DNA from: Thalassospiraceae bacterium LMO-JJ14
GTDB taxonomy: Bacteria > Pseudomonadota > Alphaproteobacteria > Rhodospirillales > Casp-alpha2
DNA: 64,000 nucleotides
Assembly: GCA_021555105.2 (NCBI GenBank)
Contig: CP134604.1
Span: 434,001-498,000, forward strand
Reading direction: 5' to 3'
Part shown: positions 55,250-64,000 of the stretch, piece by piece
How the letters are laid out: the number at the start of each line of letters is the position of its first letter
Position numbering within the stretch: the stretch's first letter is position 1
Notes under the pieces: model-generated
Seen by the model: only the letters and a program-made list of their open reading frames with translations
Database searches by the model: none
Told to the model about the DNA's origin: nothing
Translations under genes and position numbers: made by a program

Positions 55250-56764
55250 TCAAGGATCAATTCTTGACCACATATGCAGCGACCCGCAGGTCTTGGGCAG
55301 GAGTCTGTAATGCCGCAAATGCGCGCCGTCGAAACCGCGTTCGCCGTTGTCCGTGGACAACGCCAATGTCGTAAACTCGCCGTTATCGATGCGCCCGCCG
55401 ATGCCGTCCTTTTCGTGCGGTATGCCAAGGGCCCGTGCCCGTCCATAGGTATAAGAAAGGACGAACGGCTCGGCACTTTGGGTCATCCACGGCAAAGACA
55501 GATAGGTGTCTTCGACAAACAGGGGCCCGGGATATCTGTTGATGCATTCGGCCGCAGCCGTCAATTCGCTGTGGCTTTTCCGTGCCGGATCGAGCACACC
55601 CAGGACGCCACCGATAACCAGAACACACAGCAGCGCATGCATGGCCATCGCCGCCAGCCAGGCACGGGCCAGCGCCAAGCGCCCGGATGACGGCTTTTCC
55701 ATGCAGGCAAAACCGCTGACCAGAAGGCCGGCGGCAAACAGGCCTGGTGTGAAGGTGTAATTCTCCGCGCTGGCATCCTGGACCGAAAGCGCAAAGATAA
55801 TGCCGGCAGAGGCGATGAAGCCATACAGGAAAAATCGGCACACCCAGCGGTTCATAAATTGCCGGCGGTACGCTGGCTGTGTCACCAGGGCATAGACGAT
55901 GACCAGCAAGGGCAGATAGATCGGCAGGGTTTTGGCAACGGCATTGGCCCAGACCTTGATGCCGTGCATCAGGGAATACTCCAGCGCGATCTGCGTGAAG
56001 AAGATGCTTTGGCGGTACAGTTCGCCGCCCGCGAAGATGGCCGCGAAGCAGGACCCGAGATAGACAGCACAGAAAAGGAAAAGTGCGCGCCATTCCCGCT
56101 CGAACAGCAAGAACAGACCGATGCCGCACACCGCACTGATGGCGGCCTGCTTGAACATCCAGCTGCCGAACAGCAATGCCGCCGCCAGTGTCACAGCGAG
56201 TTGCCTGTTTTCCGCATACGTGCGGATGAAAACAAGTACGGCGATTATCTCGAAAACGAAGGCCCACAGATCCGGCCGCACGGTAAACGCCCAGAATCCC
56301 ATCAGCGGGCCGATGAACAGCAATGCCGCCGAAAGTGCTGCGACAAATCGCGGCTGCTGGTCTTCGGCCGCCTGCGCCTGGCGCCCGGCCGTCATCAGCA
56401 GGCATGCTGCCAGCGCCCATCCGGCAACGGCGCCCAGCAGCGTCAGGAACCTGCTGACTGTCGGCAGCCACGTGTCGGCCAATGACAGCAGCGATAGCCA
56501 GAACCAAGACCAGGTGCCGTAAACGACATAAAACAGCGCATTATAGAACGACATCGCATAAGGACTGCGCGACGGGTCCGTGTAAACATCGACGCCATGA
56601 ACCGACTTCCAGATGGCGTACAGAGACGCCTGCTCATCGCCGCTGGTGATGAACTGGAGCGGAACGTCAAACGATACGCCGTTATATAGGCGCACGGCCA
56701 TCAGCACGGCCATCGACGCGGCCGATCCCCAGAATGCCGTCAGATACAGGCGGTTCATGGTCAT
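55250..56764 (-). CDS. Multi-pass membrane protein, GT-C glycosyltransferase-like
   Basis: 504 residues, about ten hydrophobic segments. The first loop ITSGDEQASLYAIWKSVHG, then VDVYTDPSRSPYAMSF, resembles the acidic first loop of GT-C enzymes that use polyprenyl-linked sugars, followed by a family-like FYNALFYVVYGTWSW. The C-terminal soluble tail is short. I do not recognise a close named family. A role in modifying or assembling the surface glycan is inferred from the locus. Confidence 0.75.
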   Translation of the reverse strand: MTMNRLYLTAFWGSAASMAVLMAVRLYNGVSFDVPLQFITSGDEQASLYAIWKSVHGVDVYTDPSRSPYAMSFYNALFYVVYGTWSWFWLSLLSLADTWLPTVSRFLTLLGAVAGWALAACLLMTAGRQAQAAEDQQPRFVAALSAALLFIGPLMGFWAFTVRPDLWAFVFEIIAVLVFIRTYAENRQLAVTLAAALLFGSWMFKQAAISAVCGIGLFLLFEREWRALFLFCAVYLGSCFAAIFAGGELYRQSIFFTQIALEYSLMHGIKVWANAVAKTLPIYLPLLVIVYALVTQPAYRRQFMNRWVCRFFLYGFIASAGIIFALSVQDASAENYTFTPGLFAAGLLVSGFACMEKPSSGRLALARAWLAAMAMHALLCVLVIGGVLGVLDPARKSHSELTAAAECINRYPGPLFVEDTYLSLPWMTQSAEPFVLSYTYGRARALGIPHEKDGIGGRIDNGEFTTLALSTDNGERGFDGAHLRHYRLLPKTCGSLHMWSRIDP

Positions 56765-56780
56765 GGACAGAAAGGGTACG

Positions 56781-57665
56781 TCACTTCGGCCGGCGCGCTA
56801 CGACAACCAGGGAGGCGCCGAACGGATAATTGACGCCAAGCCTGACGGGGATCTGATCGAGTTCGAACAAAACCCGCAGGATAAATCCGGTCAGCGGCGA
56901 GACCTTGAGCTCCAGATAATCGGACATCTTGTCGCCCTTGCGGAACTTCTGCATGACCTTACGTGAAAAATACTGCAACGGCAGGGTCAGCATACCGAAT
57001 GAAAAGGTCCGAACGATCTCGAAACCGGCCTGTTTGACCCGCGCGTCGAACTGCTGCCGGCCGTAACGGCGCTTGTGACACGCCAAATCGTCCATGATGC
57101 TCCACATGAACATGTGACGGGGGACGACGAAGATCGCGCCGCCGCCGGGCTTCAGGGTCTGCAGAAGCTCATGCATGGCGCCGACATCGTCATCGATATG
57201 TTCGATCACGTCGAAGGCGCCGATGGCATCGAACTGTTCGCGGAACGGGATGCCGTGCGCGTCGGTCTGCAAAAGCTGTTCGACGCCGTCACCCAGGCGG
57301 TCGCGCGCGACTTCCAGCCCCGAGGTATAGATGTCGCTGCCTGAAAGCCGCAGGGCGGGATTCTTTTCATGCAGGCCCATCAACACGATACCGGTGCCGC
57401 AGCCCATTTCGTAAAATGACGTGGCGTCCGGAAAATACTTGCCGAGCGTCCACGCAATCAGGTTGTTGCGCGGTACATACCAGAAACTGGATTCCTCGGA
57501 TTCCGCCAGATCGCCGAAACTGTCGTCATCGAAGGCGGTCGTGGTGTTGACCAGCTGCGGCGCAAACGCGTTGAAGCCATCAATTGTCTCGGGTGTGACG
57601 CCGCACGCAGGGCAGGTCCAGTCATCGCTGTCAAAGAGGTGATTGCACGAAAGACAGCGCTTCAT
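56781..57665 (-). CDS. Class I SAM-dependent methyltransferase with zinc-ribbon start
   Basis: 294 residues. The start CLSCNHLFDSDDWTCPACG has two CxxC pairs (zinc ribbon). The methyltransferase core reads FYEMGCGTGIVLMGLHE (SAM loop) and AFDVIEHIDDDVGAM. KPGGGAIFVVPRH fits motif post-II. Target unknown; by position it may methylate a sugar or glycan end. It shares a 4-bp overlap with the epimerase gene. Confidence 0.87.
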   Translation of the reverse strand: MKRCLSCNHLFDSDDWTCPACGVTPETIDGFNAFAPQLVNTTTAFDDDSFGDLAESEESSFWYVPRNNLIAWTLGKYFPDATSFYEMGCGTGIVLMGLHEKNPALRLSGSDIYTSGLEVARDRLGDGVEQLLQTDAHGIPFREQFDAIGAFDVIEHIDDDVGAMHELLQTLKPGGGAIFVVPRHMFMWSIMDDLACHKRRYGRQQFDARVKQAGFEIVRTFSFGMLTLPLQYFSRKVMQKFRKGDKMSDYLELKVSPLTGFILRVLFELDQIPVRLGVNYPFGASLVVVARRPK

Positions 57666-58654
57666 GATGTCCGAGCCTCGTTTGGTGCCTGATCCGCATG
57701 CGCATCATACCATGTGGCGAGCTTGGGAAAACCATCGGCCAGCATGACTTTCGGCGTGTAGCCGAGGGCGGCGATTTTTGTAATGTCGGGGCTGCGCCGG
57801 GGCGTGCCGCCTTTTTGTAAAGGCTGCGGGACGAGTTCAATTTTACGGTCGAAATATTGCCCGACCATGTGCGCGACATCGCGGATCGCGACTTCCTCGG
57901 GGTTGCCGATGTGATAGATTTCGCCACTGCCGCCTTTTTCCGACATCAAAATCACGGCATCGATGAAGTCGTCGATATAGTTGAAGGCGCGGGTTTCGCG
58001 GCCATCGCCCTGGATCGGGAACGCTAGCGGATCGGCGTCGGATTCTGCGCAAAGCTGCTTCATGCGCAAGACGAACTGCGGCAGCACATGCTCCCAGCCC
58101 ATGTCCGGACCATAGACATTGTGAGGGCGGAAGATCTGCACCCTGTCGCAAATGCGCGTTGCCGTGTGCAGCGCCATCATCTCGCCAATGATCTTGCCGG
58201 CGCCGTAGGAATAGCGGGGATTGGTCGGATCCGGCACGACCATCTGCACGTCTTCGGGCGTGGGGACGACGGCGGGCGTCTGATAGACCTCGGACGTCGA
58301 GGCATAGATCAGCTCGGCGACGCCCTGTGTCTTACAGCCGTCGATGACGTTGACCATGCCCTTGACGCCGACATCGAGCACCAGATCGGGCTTTTCGTAA
58401 AAGAACTCGGTGCCGTTGACGTAGGCCAGATGCCACACCGCGTCCTGACCGGCCAGGGCGGCACTGACGGCGTCGGCGTCGCGGATATCCCCATGGACGA
58501 TTTCAATGTCGGATTTAATGTCGTCGAGCCGCGTCGCGCGGCCCCGGGAATCGTTGTCGAAAACACGCACCCGATGGCCGTCGGCGAGGAGCCGACGTAC
58601 CAGCGCCGAGCCGATGAAGCCGGTGCCGCCGGTGACGACGATTTTCTTGCTCAT
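57662..58654 (-). CDS. NAD-dependent epimerase/dehydratase (extended SDR)
   Basis: 330 residues from the ATG at 58654; the frame opens at 58705. The Rossmann motif is VTGGTGFIGSALVRRLL, then STSEVY and YSYGAGKIIGEMMA (Tyr-x-x-x-Lys), with RPHNVYGPDMGWEHVLPQFV. Typical of UDP- or dTDP-sugar epimerases and reductases. It overlaps both neighbours by 4 bp, so it is in one operon with them. Confidence 0.92.
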   Translation of the reverse strand: MSKKIVVTGGTGFIGSALVRRLLADGHRVRVFDNDSRGRATRLDDIKSDIEIVHGDIRDADAVSAALAGQDAVWHLAYVNGTEFFYEKPDLVLDVGVKGMVNVIDGCKTQGVAELIYASTSEVYQTPAVVPTPEDVQMVVPDPTNPRYSYGAGKIIGEMMALHTATRICDRVQIFRPHNVYGPDMGWEHVLPQFVLRMKQLCAESDADPLAFPIQGDGRETRAFNYIDDFIDAVILMSEKGGSGEIYHIGNPEEVAIRDVAHMVGQYFDRKIELVPQPLQKGGTPRRSPDITKIAALGYTPKVMLADGFPKLATWYDAHADQAPNEARTS

Positions 58655-59874
58655 ACCGATCCTTTGACGACGGTCGCCGGGTCCGGGGCGACAATGTGAT
58701 TCCACACATCGAACACCGGCTTGCCCTTGGTGTCGAGGTCCCGGTATGCCGAATGTGGGGTGCAGACGACGAGAATGTCGCTGTCGTTGACGACCTGATC
58801 CAGCGGCAACAGGTTCGGATCGTCGAGCACATGCGGGTCTGTGCTCAGCACGTCCCTGGCCCGCATCATCAGGTGCTTCTTCATTTTATAGCTGAGCGAG
58901 GCGCGAATATCGTCGCTGTCGGCCTTGAACGACATGCCGAGCAGACCGACGGTTTGTTCGGCAAGATCGAACTGGGCGGCGATCTTTTCGATCACGTACA
59001 GCACCAGGCCTTCGTTCACCAGCATCGCCGAGTTGCCGAGCGAGAACTGGTTTCGGGCAAATGCGGCGATCTGCATGGTGTCCTTGAACAGGCACGGGCC
59101 GGCGGTGAAGCCGGGGCGCGGCATGTTCTTGGCGCGTTCGTAGCCGTGCGTCATGCCGAAATGGATTTTCGAATAGTCCGCGCCAGCCTGATCGGCCAGC
59201 ATATAGAACTGGTTGGCGATGGCGAATTCGATATACCGGTAGGAATTGTCGAACAACTTGACGAATTCGGCTTCCAGCGGGCTCAACTCGATCATTTCCG
59301 GCACCACGGGCTTGAAAAAGGCGCGCGCTTCGTCAAGCGCGGCCTGGGTCGTGCCGCTGATGATCTGCGGCAGTTCGGAAAGCTCGCGGATGGCGCGCCC
59401 CTGCACGGAGCGTTCCGGGCAGAACGCCACCCGGCTTTTGCGGCCGATCTGTTCGAGATAGCGGTGCAGCCAGTCGGTGGTACCGGGATAGAGCGTCGAA
59501 CGCAGTACGATAAGATGATCGTCGGCGATATGCGGTATCAGCGTGTCGATCGCGGATTTTACCTCGCCGTGCGAGGGGTTCAGAAATTCGTCGACCGGCG
59601 TGCCGATGGTGATCACAAGCACACCATCCGGTGTGATTTCCGCCGGATCGGCGGTAAGTGTCAGCAGGTCGTTATCGAGTGCCTGTTTCAGATATGCTTC
59701 GGCGCCCTCGTCGACGAACGGCATCTTGCCCGATGCGATGGTATCCAGCGTCTGCTGGTTGATGTCGTAGATCTGCACACGCGAGCCTGCGTTGGCAAAC
59801 GACAGGGCCATCGGCAGGCCGACATGGCCGGCGCCGCCGACGATACAGACATCCGCTTTTTTAATGTCGCTCAT
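58651..59874 (-). CDS. Nucleotide-sugar dehydrogenase (UDP-Glc/UDP-ManNAc DH family)
   Basis: 407 residues. The N-terminal NAD fold reads VCIVGGAGHVGLPMALSFANAG. VAFCPERSVQGRA and the catalytic cysteine in PGPCLFKDT-like TAGPCLFKDTMQIA mark the family, and the C-terminal domain has LLGMSFKADSDDIRASLSYK. It oxidises a UDP-sugar at C6 to the uronic acid; WecC-type (ManNAc) or UDP-glucose specificity cannot be told. Overlaps the epimerase gene by 4 bp. Confidence 0.92.
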   Translation of the reverse strand: MSDIKKADVCIVGGAGHVGLPMALSFANAGSRVQIYDINQQTLDTIASGKMPFVDEGAEAYLKQALDNDLLTLTADPAEITPDGVLVITIGTPVDEFLNPSHGEVKSAIDTLIPHIADDHLIVLRSTLYPGTTDWLHRYLEQIGRKSRVAFCPERSVQGRAIRELSELPQIISGTTQAALDEARAFFKPVVPEMIELSPLEAEFVKLFDNSYRYIEFAIANQFYMLADQAGADYSKIHFGMTHGYERAKNMPRPGFTAGPCLFKDTMQIAAFARNQFSLGNSAMLVNEGLVLYVIEKIAAQFDLAEQTVGLLGMSFKADSDDIRASLSYKMKKHLMMRARDVLSTDPHVLDDPNLLPLDQVVNDSDILVVCTPHSAYRDLDTKGKPVFDVWNHIVAPDPATVVKGSV

Positions 59875-59959
59875 TGATATCGCTCAATCTTTTCCGTGAC
59901 GGGTTAGACGCAGAGGGTCTTGATACAGACCGCGCCGCAGGTTGGAAACCTTTTTCCGG

Positions 59960-61123
59960 TCAGCCGTCCGTCATCAGATGCGGGCTGCTGGGGACGTTAA
60001 GAATCCGCCCGTACAGGTCGTGTGTCCCGGAAAGGTCCATCTTCGGGCAGTGGGCGTACATGGGCAGATCGCAAATCGGCACCCAGGCGGCGCGTGCGCC
60101 GATGCCGGCATCATTGGCGGCCTGCAGGACCGGCTCTCTCAGCGTACGGTGTCCCGGCTCCAAAAGCAGGATATTGATCCAGTAATTGCTGATGCACTCG
60201 GCGGGTTCGCTGACGTGATTGACACCGTCGATTTTGGCGAACGCATCGTGGTAGCGCGCGGCAAGACGGCGCTTGCGCTCAAGGTACCCGGGTAGCCGCG
60301 CCAGCTGTCCGCAGCCGACGGCGGCGTTCAGGTTCGGCATGCGGTAGTTAAAGGCGATTTCGTTGTGCGAGAACTCATAGGCATGGGGGATGCGTGCCGT
60401 CGTCGTTACGCGACGCACCCGTTCGGCCATGTCATCGTCATTGCACAGGATCGCGCCGCCGCCGCCGGTGGTGATGATCTTGTTGCCGTTGAAGCTGAGC
60501 GCCGACATGTGGCCGTGGTTGCCGACGTGGCGGCCCTTGTAGTACGAGCCGAGCGATTCCGCCGCGTCCTCGATCAACGGGATGGCGAATTCATCGGCTA
60601 CCGCCGCCAGCGCATCAAGATCGGATGGATGGCCGAATGCGTGCATGCACATCACGGCGGCGATCCGCCGGCCGGTTTGCTTGTTGAACAAGCCGTCCGG
60701 CCGCTTTTCGGCGATGTCGTGCAGATAGCCGGACAGCTTTGCCGCATCGACGCCGAGCGTCGGTTCCTCGGCATCGATGAAATGCGGCGTGGCACCGGTG
60801 TAGGCAATGGCATTGATTGAGGCGATGAAGGTCAGCGCCGGCGCCAGCACCTCGTCGCCATGGCCGATTCCCATCATGTGAATGATTGCGTGCAGTGCCG
60901 ACGTGCCGCTCGACGTGATGACCGCGTGCCTGGCGTCGCAGAACGCCGCCAGGTCGGTTTCGAACTGGGTCACGAACTTGCCGTGATACGAAACCCAGCC
61001 GTCACGCAGACAACTCGTCACGTTTTCGATTTCTTCCTCGCCGAACCGCGGTTCATGCAGCGGTGCCGGGGGCGGCGCGATCTCGCGCAACACACTGACG
61101 ATTTCCTCGACCTTGTTGTCCAT
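59960..61123 (-). CDS. DegT/DnrJ/EryC1/StrS aminotransferase (LegC-like)
   Basis: 387 residues. PLP-dependent sugar aminotransferase: TSSGTSALHAIIHMMGIG, IEDAAESLGSYYKGRHVG and ALSFNGNKIITTGGGGAILC with the PLP lysine. FVTQFETDLAAFCDA and the C-terminal WVPICDLPMYAHCPK are LegC-type. LegC-like enzymes act on 4-keto sugars made by 4,6-dehydratases, such as the CapD/WbpM-type gene at the window end; legionaminic- or QuiNAc4NAc-type sugars are possible. It is separated from purH by 23 bp. Confidence 0.9.
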   Translation of the reverse strand: MDNKVEEIVSVLREIAPPPAPLHEPRFGEEEIENVTSCLRDGWVSYHGKFVTQFETDLAAFCDARHAVITSSGTSALHAIIHMMGIGHGDEVLAPALTFIASINAIAYTGATPHFIDAEEPTLGVDAAKLSGYLHDIAEKRPDGLFNKQTGRRIAAVMCMHAFGHPSDLDALAAVADEFAIPLIEDAAESLGSYYKGRHVGNHGHMSALSFNGNKIITTGGGGAILCNDDDMAERVRRVTTTARIPHAYEFSHNEIAFNYRMPNLNAAVGCGQLARLPGYLERKRRLAARYHDAFAKIDGVNHVSEPAECISNYWINILLLEPGHRTLREPVLQAANDAGIGARAAWVPICDLPMYAHCPKMDLSGTHDLYGRILNVPSSPHLMTDG

Positions 61124-61146
61124 GTCCGGTTCCCGGTTGTTGCCGT

Positions 61147-62724
61147 TTAGTGGCGAAAGTGGCGCATGCCGGTAAAGACCATGGCTAGGCCCTTTTCGTC
61201 GGCCGCGGCGATGACTTCTTCGTCACGCATGCTGCCGCCCGGCTGGATAATCGCGGTGGCGCCGGCCTCGGCCGCCGCAATCAGACCGTCGGCGAACGGA
61301 AAGAATGCATCCGATGCGACCACCGAGCCGATGGCCCAGCTTTCCGGATCGCCCGCGACACGCGCCGCGTCGGCGGCTTTCCAGGCGGCGATGCGGGACG
61401 AATTGACGCGGCTCATCTGTCCGGCGCCGACGCCGACGGTGGCGCCGTTTTTGGCATAGATGATGGCGTTCGACTTGACGTGTTTGCAGACGGTAAAGGC
61501 GAACATCAGATCGGCCATTTCCGTATCCGTCGGCGCGCGTTTGGTGACGACGTTCAGATCGCCCGACGTCAAGGCCGCGTCGCGGTTCTGCAGTAGATAT
61601 CCACCGGCCAGCGAGCGCACGGTCATGCCCTTGGCGGCGGCATCCGGCAGCGCGCCGGTTTCCAGGACGCGGAGGTTTTTCTTGGCCTGGAAGATGGCCT
61701 TGGCGTCGTCGGATATTTTCGGTGCGATGATGACCTCGGCAAACAGCTCGGCCGCGAGTGTCGCGGTTTCCGCGTCAAGTTCCCGGTTGAAGGCGAGGAT
61801 TCCGCCGAAGGCACTTTCCGTATCGCACGCCAGTGCGCGGCTGTAGGCATCGCTCAGATTACCGGCAATGGCGACGCCGCACGGGTTGGCGTGCTTGACG
61901 ATGACACAGGCCGGGGTATCGGTGAACTCGGCGACCAGCTCGAACGCGGCGTCGGTGTCGTTCAGGTTGTTGAAGCTGAGTTCCTTGCCCTGAAGCTGCG
62001 TCGCTGTGGCGATGCCGGGGCGGTTTTCCGAATTCGTATAGAAGGCCGCTTCCTGATGCGGGTTCTCGCCGTAGCGCAGTACCTGCTTCAGCGATCCGGC
62101 CATGACGGTGCGCGCAGGGAACGTTTCGCCCAGTGTCTCGGCGAACCATGCCGAGATCGCCGCATCGTAACTGCCGGTCCGGGCATAGGCCTTGGCGGCG
62201 AGCCGGGTTCTGAAGTCCGCCGTGGTGGCGCCGTCATTGGCGGCCATTTCCTCGAGCAGCCGTCCGTAATCGGCCGGATCGACAACGACGCTGACGAAGG
62301 CATGGTTTTTCGATGCGGCGCGGATCATCGCCGGACCGCCGATGTCGATGTTCTCGATGCAGGTATCGAAGTCCGCGCCCTTGGCGACGGTTTCCTCGAA
62401 CGGATACAGATTGACGACCAGCAGGTCGATGTTTTGAATGCCGTGCGCCTGCATGGCCGCTTCGTGCTCGGCATTGCCGCGCACCGCGAGAAGGCCGCCG
62501 TGAATTTTCGGCTGCAGGGTTTTGACGCGGCCGTCCATGATTTCCGGGAAGCCGGTGAAATCGCTGACTTCGACGACGTTGACCCCGGCATCGCGGAGCG
62601 CCTTGGCGGAACCGCCGGTGGACAGGATTTCAACGCCGGCGGCATCCAGCGCCTGACCCAGCTCCAGCAATCCGGTTTTGTCGGAAACACTGATCAGGGC
62701 GCGGGTAATCTTTGCGTCAGTCAT
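61147..62724 (-). CDS. purH: Bifunctional AICAR formyltransferase / IMP cyclohydrolase
   Basis: Last two steps of IMP synthesis. 525 residues. The N-terminal cyclohydrolase domain reads [18 protein letters not shown] and [12 protein letters not shown]; the C-terminal transformylase has [33 protein letters not shown] and the ending [10 protein letters not shown]. Complete and intact. It interrupts the polysaccharide genes on the same strand, which is unusual for a housekeeping gene. Confidence 0.97.
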   Translation of the reverse strand: MTDAKITRALISVSDKTGLLELGQALDAAGVEILSTGGSAKALRDAGVNVVEVSDFTGFPEIMDGRVKTLQPKIHGGLLAVRGNAEHEAAMQAHGIQNIDLLVVNLYPFEETVAKGADFDTCIENIDIGGPAMIRAASKNHAFVSVVVDPADYGRLLEEMAANDGATTADFRTRLAAKAYARTGSYDAAISAWFAETLGETFPARTVMAGSLKQVLRYGENPHQEAAFYTNSENRPGIATATQLQGKELSFNNLNDTDAAFELVAEFTDTPACVIVKHANPCGVAIAGNLSDAYSRALACDTESAFGGILAFNRELDAETATLAAELFAEVIIAPKISDDAKAIFQAKKNLRVLETGALPDAAAKGMTVRSLAGGYLLQNRDAALTSGDLNVVTKRAPTDTEMADLMFAFTVCKHVKSNAIIYAKNGATVGVGAGQMSRVNSSRIAAWKAADAARVAGDPESWAIGSVVASDAFFPFADGLIAAAEAGATAIIQPGGSMRDEEVIAAADEKGLAMVFTGMRHFRH

Positions 62725-62750
62725 CGGTTTTCAAATTCCTCTTTGGTCAT

Positions 62751-64000
62751 TCATGTAGATTGTGCGCGTTTGGCTTTCGGGGCATCCCGGGGGCCGTCCG
62801 CGGGTTCGATGAATTCCGGAACGATGCCGTGCAATAGCGTGCGGACCTCGTCGTTGCGTCCCGCCCCGGCGGCATCGAGCAGCGGCGCCATCCGGCGTTT
62901 CAGCTCGTCGATGGAAACAACACGGGGCGCGGCCAGCAAAAGTCCGGCGTAATTCGTCTCGACGGTGGTTTCATCGTCGTGGAAAACTTCTTCGTAAAGT
63001 TTCTCGCCGGGGCGGATGCCGGTGAATTCGATCTTCACATCGGTGTCGGGGACCTTGCCGGAAAGGCGAATCATCTGCCGCGCCAGATCGACGATCTTCA
63101 CCGGCTCGCCCATATCGAGAACGAAAATGCGCCCGTCCGCGACCTCGCCCCGGCTGCCCAGTGCCGATGCCTCGAGCACAAGCTCGACCGCTTCGTGGAC
63201 GGTCATGAAGTAACGCGTCATCTCCGGATGCGTGACCGTCAGCGGCCCGCCTTTTTCAAGTTGGCGCTGAAACAGCGGCACGACGGAACCGGTCGAGCCC
63301 AGAACATTGCCGAAACGCACGGTCACGAACCGGCATGACCGGCTCAATTCGGAAAGATCGAGGGCCTGACAGTACATTTCAGCGGCCCGTTTGGTGGCGC
63401 CCATGATACTTGTCGGGTTGATCGCCTTGTCGGTGGAAATCTGCACCATGGTGCCGACGTTGGCGGCAAGGCAGGCCTCGGCGACGTTGATCGTGCCCTG
63501 GACGTTGGTGCGGATGCCTTCTGCGGGGTTGCTCTCGACCAGCGGTACATGCTTTAGCGCGGCGGCATGAAAGACGATTTCGGCGCCGAGCGTCTGGAGC
63601 GCCTCCGTCATACGTGCCCCGTCACGGACATCGGCGATGATCGCCTGACGCGGCAGCGCCGGCTGGGTCTCGGCAATTTCACGGTCGATCTTGTAAAGCG
63701 CGTACTCGTTGTTTTCGATCAGGCCCAGCGTGGCCGGCTCGAACGCGGCGATCTGGCGTGCCAGCTCGGATCCGATGCTACCGCCTGCCCCGGTGATGAC
63801 GACACGCCGGTCCTTGATCAGTCCCTGCATGACGTCACGTTCAAGCGGCGTTTGCGGGCGGCCCAGAAGATCCTCGATCGCGACCGGCTTGACCTCGGTG
63901 CGGTCGGCATCGGCGGCGCGGAAGTCGGTGGCGCGCGGCACACGGGCCAGCGTCAGACCGAGATTGGCGGCACGTTCCAGAAGATCGCGGACCGGCGCGC
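62751..64000 (-). CDS. CapD/WbpM-type nucleotide-sugar 4,6-dehydratase (5' end outside the window)
   Basis: C-terminal part of a membrane-anchored UDP-GlcNAc 4,6-dehydratase or epimerase of the FlaA1/CapD/WbpM family. The frame stays open to base 64000 (VRDLLERAANLGLTLARVPR upstream of the GTG at 63941), so it is incomplete. Seen: VVITGAGGSIGSELARQIAA, FHAAALKHVPLVESNPAEGI, STDKAINPTSIMGATKRAAE (catalytic triad region), HPEMTRYFMT and PGEKLYEE. Usually these have four N-terminal membrane segments, which would lie beyond the window. Its product would suit the LegC-like aminotransferase. Confidence 0.93.
   Translation of the reverse strand, partial: APVRDLLERAANLGLTLARVPRATDFRAADADRTEVKPVAIEDLLGRPQTPLERDVMQGLIKDRRVVITGAGGSIGSELARQIAAFEPATLGLIENNEYALYKIDREIAETQPALPRQAIIADVRDGARMTEALQTLGAEIVFHAAALKHVPLVESNPAEGIRTNVQGTINVAEACLAANVGTMVQISTDKAINPTSIMGATKRAAEMYCQALDLSELSRSCRFVTVRFGNVLGSTGSVVPLFQRQLEKGGPLTVTHPEMTRYFMTVHEAVELVLEASALGSRGEVADGRIFVLDMGEPVKIVDLARQMIRLSGKVPDTDVKIEFTGIRPGEKLYEEVFHDDETTVETNYAGLLLAAPRVVSIDELKRRMAPLLDAAGAGRNDEVRTLLHGIVPEFIEPADGPRDAPKAKRAQST

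Overview
The window comes from an alphaproteobacterial chromosome of fairly high GC, most likely a Rhodospirillales-type (marine or aquatic) organism. Evidence is the gene order hemH-hemJ-rho / mnmE-mnmG-rsmG-parA-parB, the DUF3576 and DUF6489 genes, the 1616-residue NAD-specific glutamate dehydrogenase, the glnK-amtB pair, and the ftsK/lolA neighbourhood. The left end looks origin-proximal: three perfect 16-bp ParB-binding (parS) sites flank mnmG just ahead of parAB.

Positions 1-23,900 are mostly housekeeping. They hold late heme synthesis (hemH partial, hemJ), rho, a quinone oxidoreductase, an O6-alkylguanine-DNA methyltransferase overlapping a DUF255 thioredoxin-fold protein, tRNA modification (mnmE, mnmG), rRNA methylation (rsmG) and chromosome segregation (parA, parB). 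A leftward run of leuS, lptE and holA follows, then a DUF3576 lipoprotein, a ThiE-like protein, yggS, an L,D-transpeptidase, a ribA homologue with a degenerate RibB half, an orphan OmpR-type regulator and lolA.

Positions 23,900-35,200 hold a small membrane protein, an AT-richer DUF3800 gene next to a strong small-RNA candidate (24428-24498), ftsK, a palindromic intergenic repeat, and amtB-glnK behind a likely sigma-54 promoter. After these come a UbiH-family hydroxylase, a MliC-like protein, DUF971, Trm112 and LON-domain genes (the last with a likely C-terminal frameshift), a CnoX-like thioredoxin, a YbaK/ProX-type deacylase, a 13-bp tandem repeat and tRNA-Gly(GCC).

Positions 35,126-40,569 form a decayed tRNA-Gly-associated island. 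It is bounded by the intact tRNA and a diverged copy of its 3' part, and carries a catalytically dead integrase fragment. Its cargo is a secreted EF-hand/amidohydrolase protein, an 880-residue fusion (membrane 4Fe-4S module, 2Fe-2S ferredoxin, FAD/NAD reductase) and a stand-alone cyclic-nucleotide-binding protein upstream of it. This is the most unusual part of the window.

Positions 40,714-44,824 carry a 791-residue protein of unknown function, a small secreted protein with two copies of a 17-residue motif, and an LpxR-like lipid A deacylase. Positions 44,949-51,075 carry the large glutamate dehydrogenase and an overlapping UMF1-type MFS transporter. From 51,115 to the end is a surface-polysaccharide locus: a sugar isomerase and a GDP-mannose synthesis gene rightward, then a leftward set with a GT2, two methyltransferases, a GT-C-like membrane protein, an epimerase, a nucleotide-sugar dehydrogenase, a DegT aminotransferase and a partial WbpM/CapD-type dehydratase. 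purH is embedded in this set.
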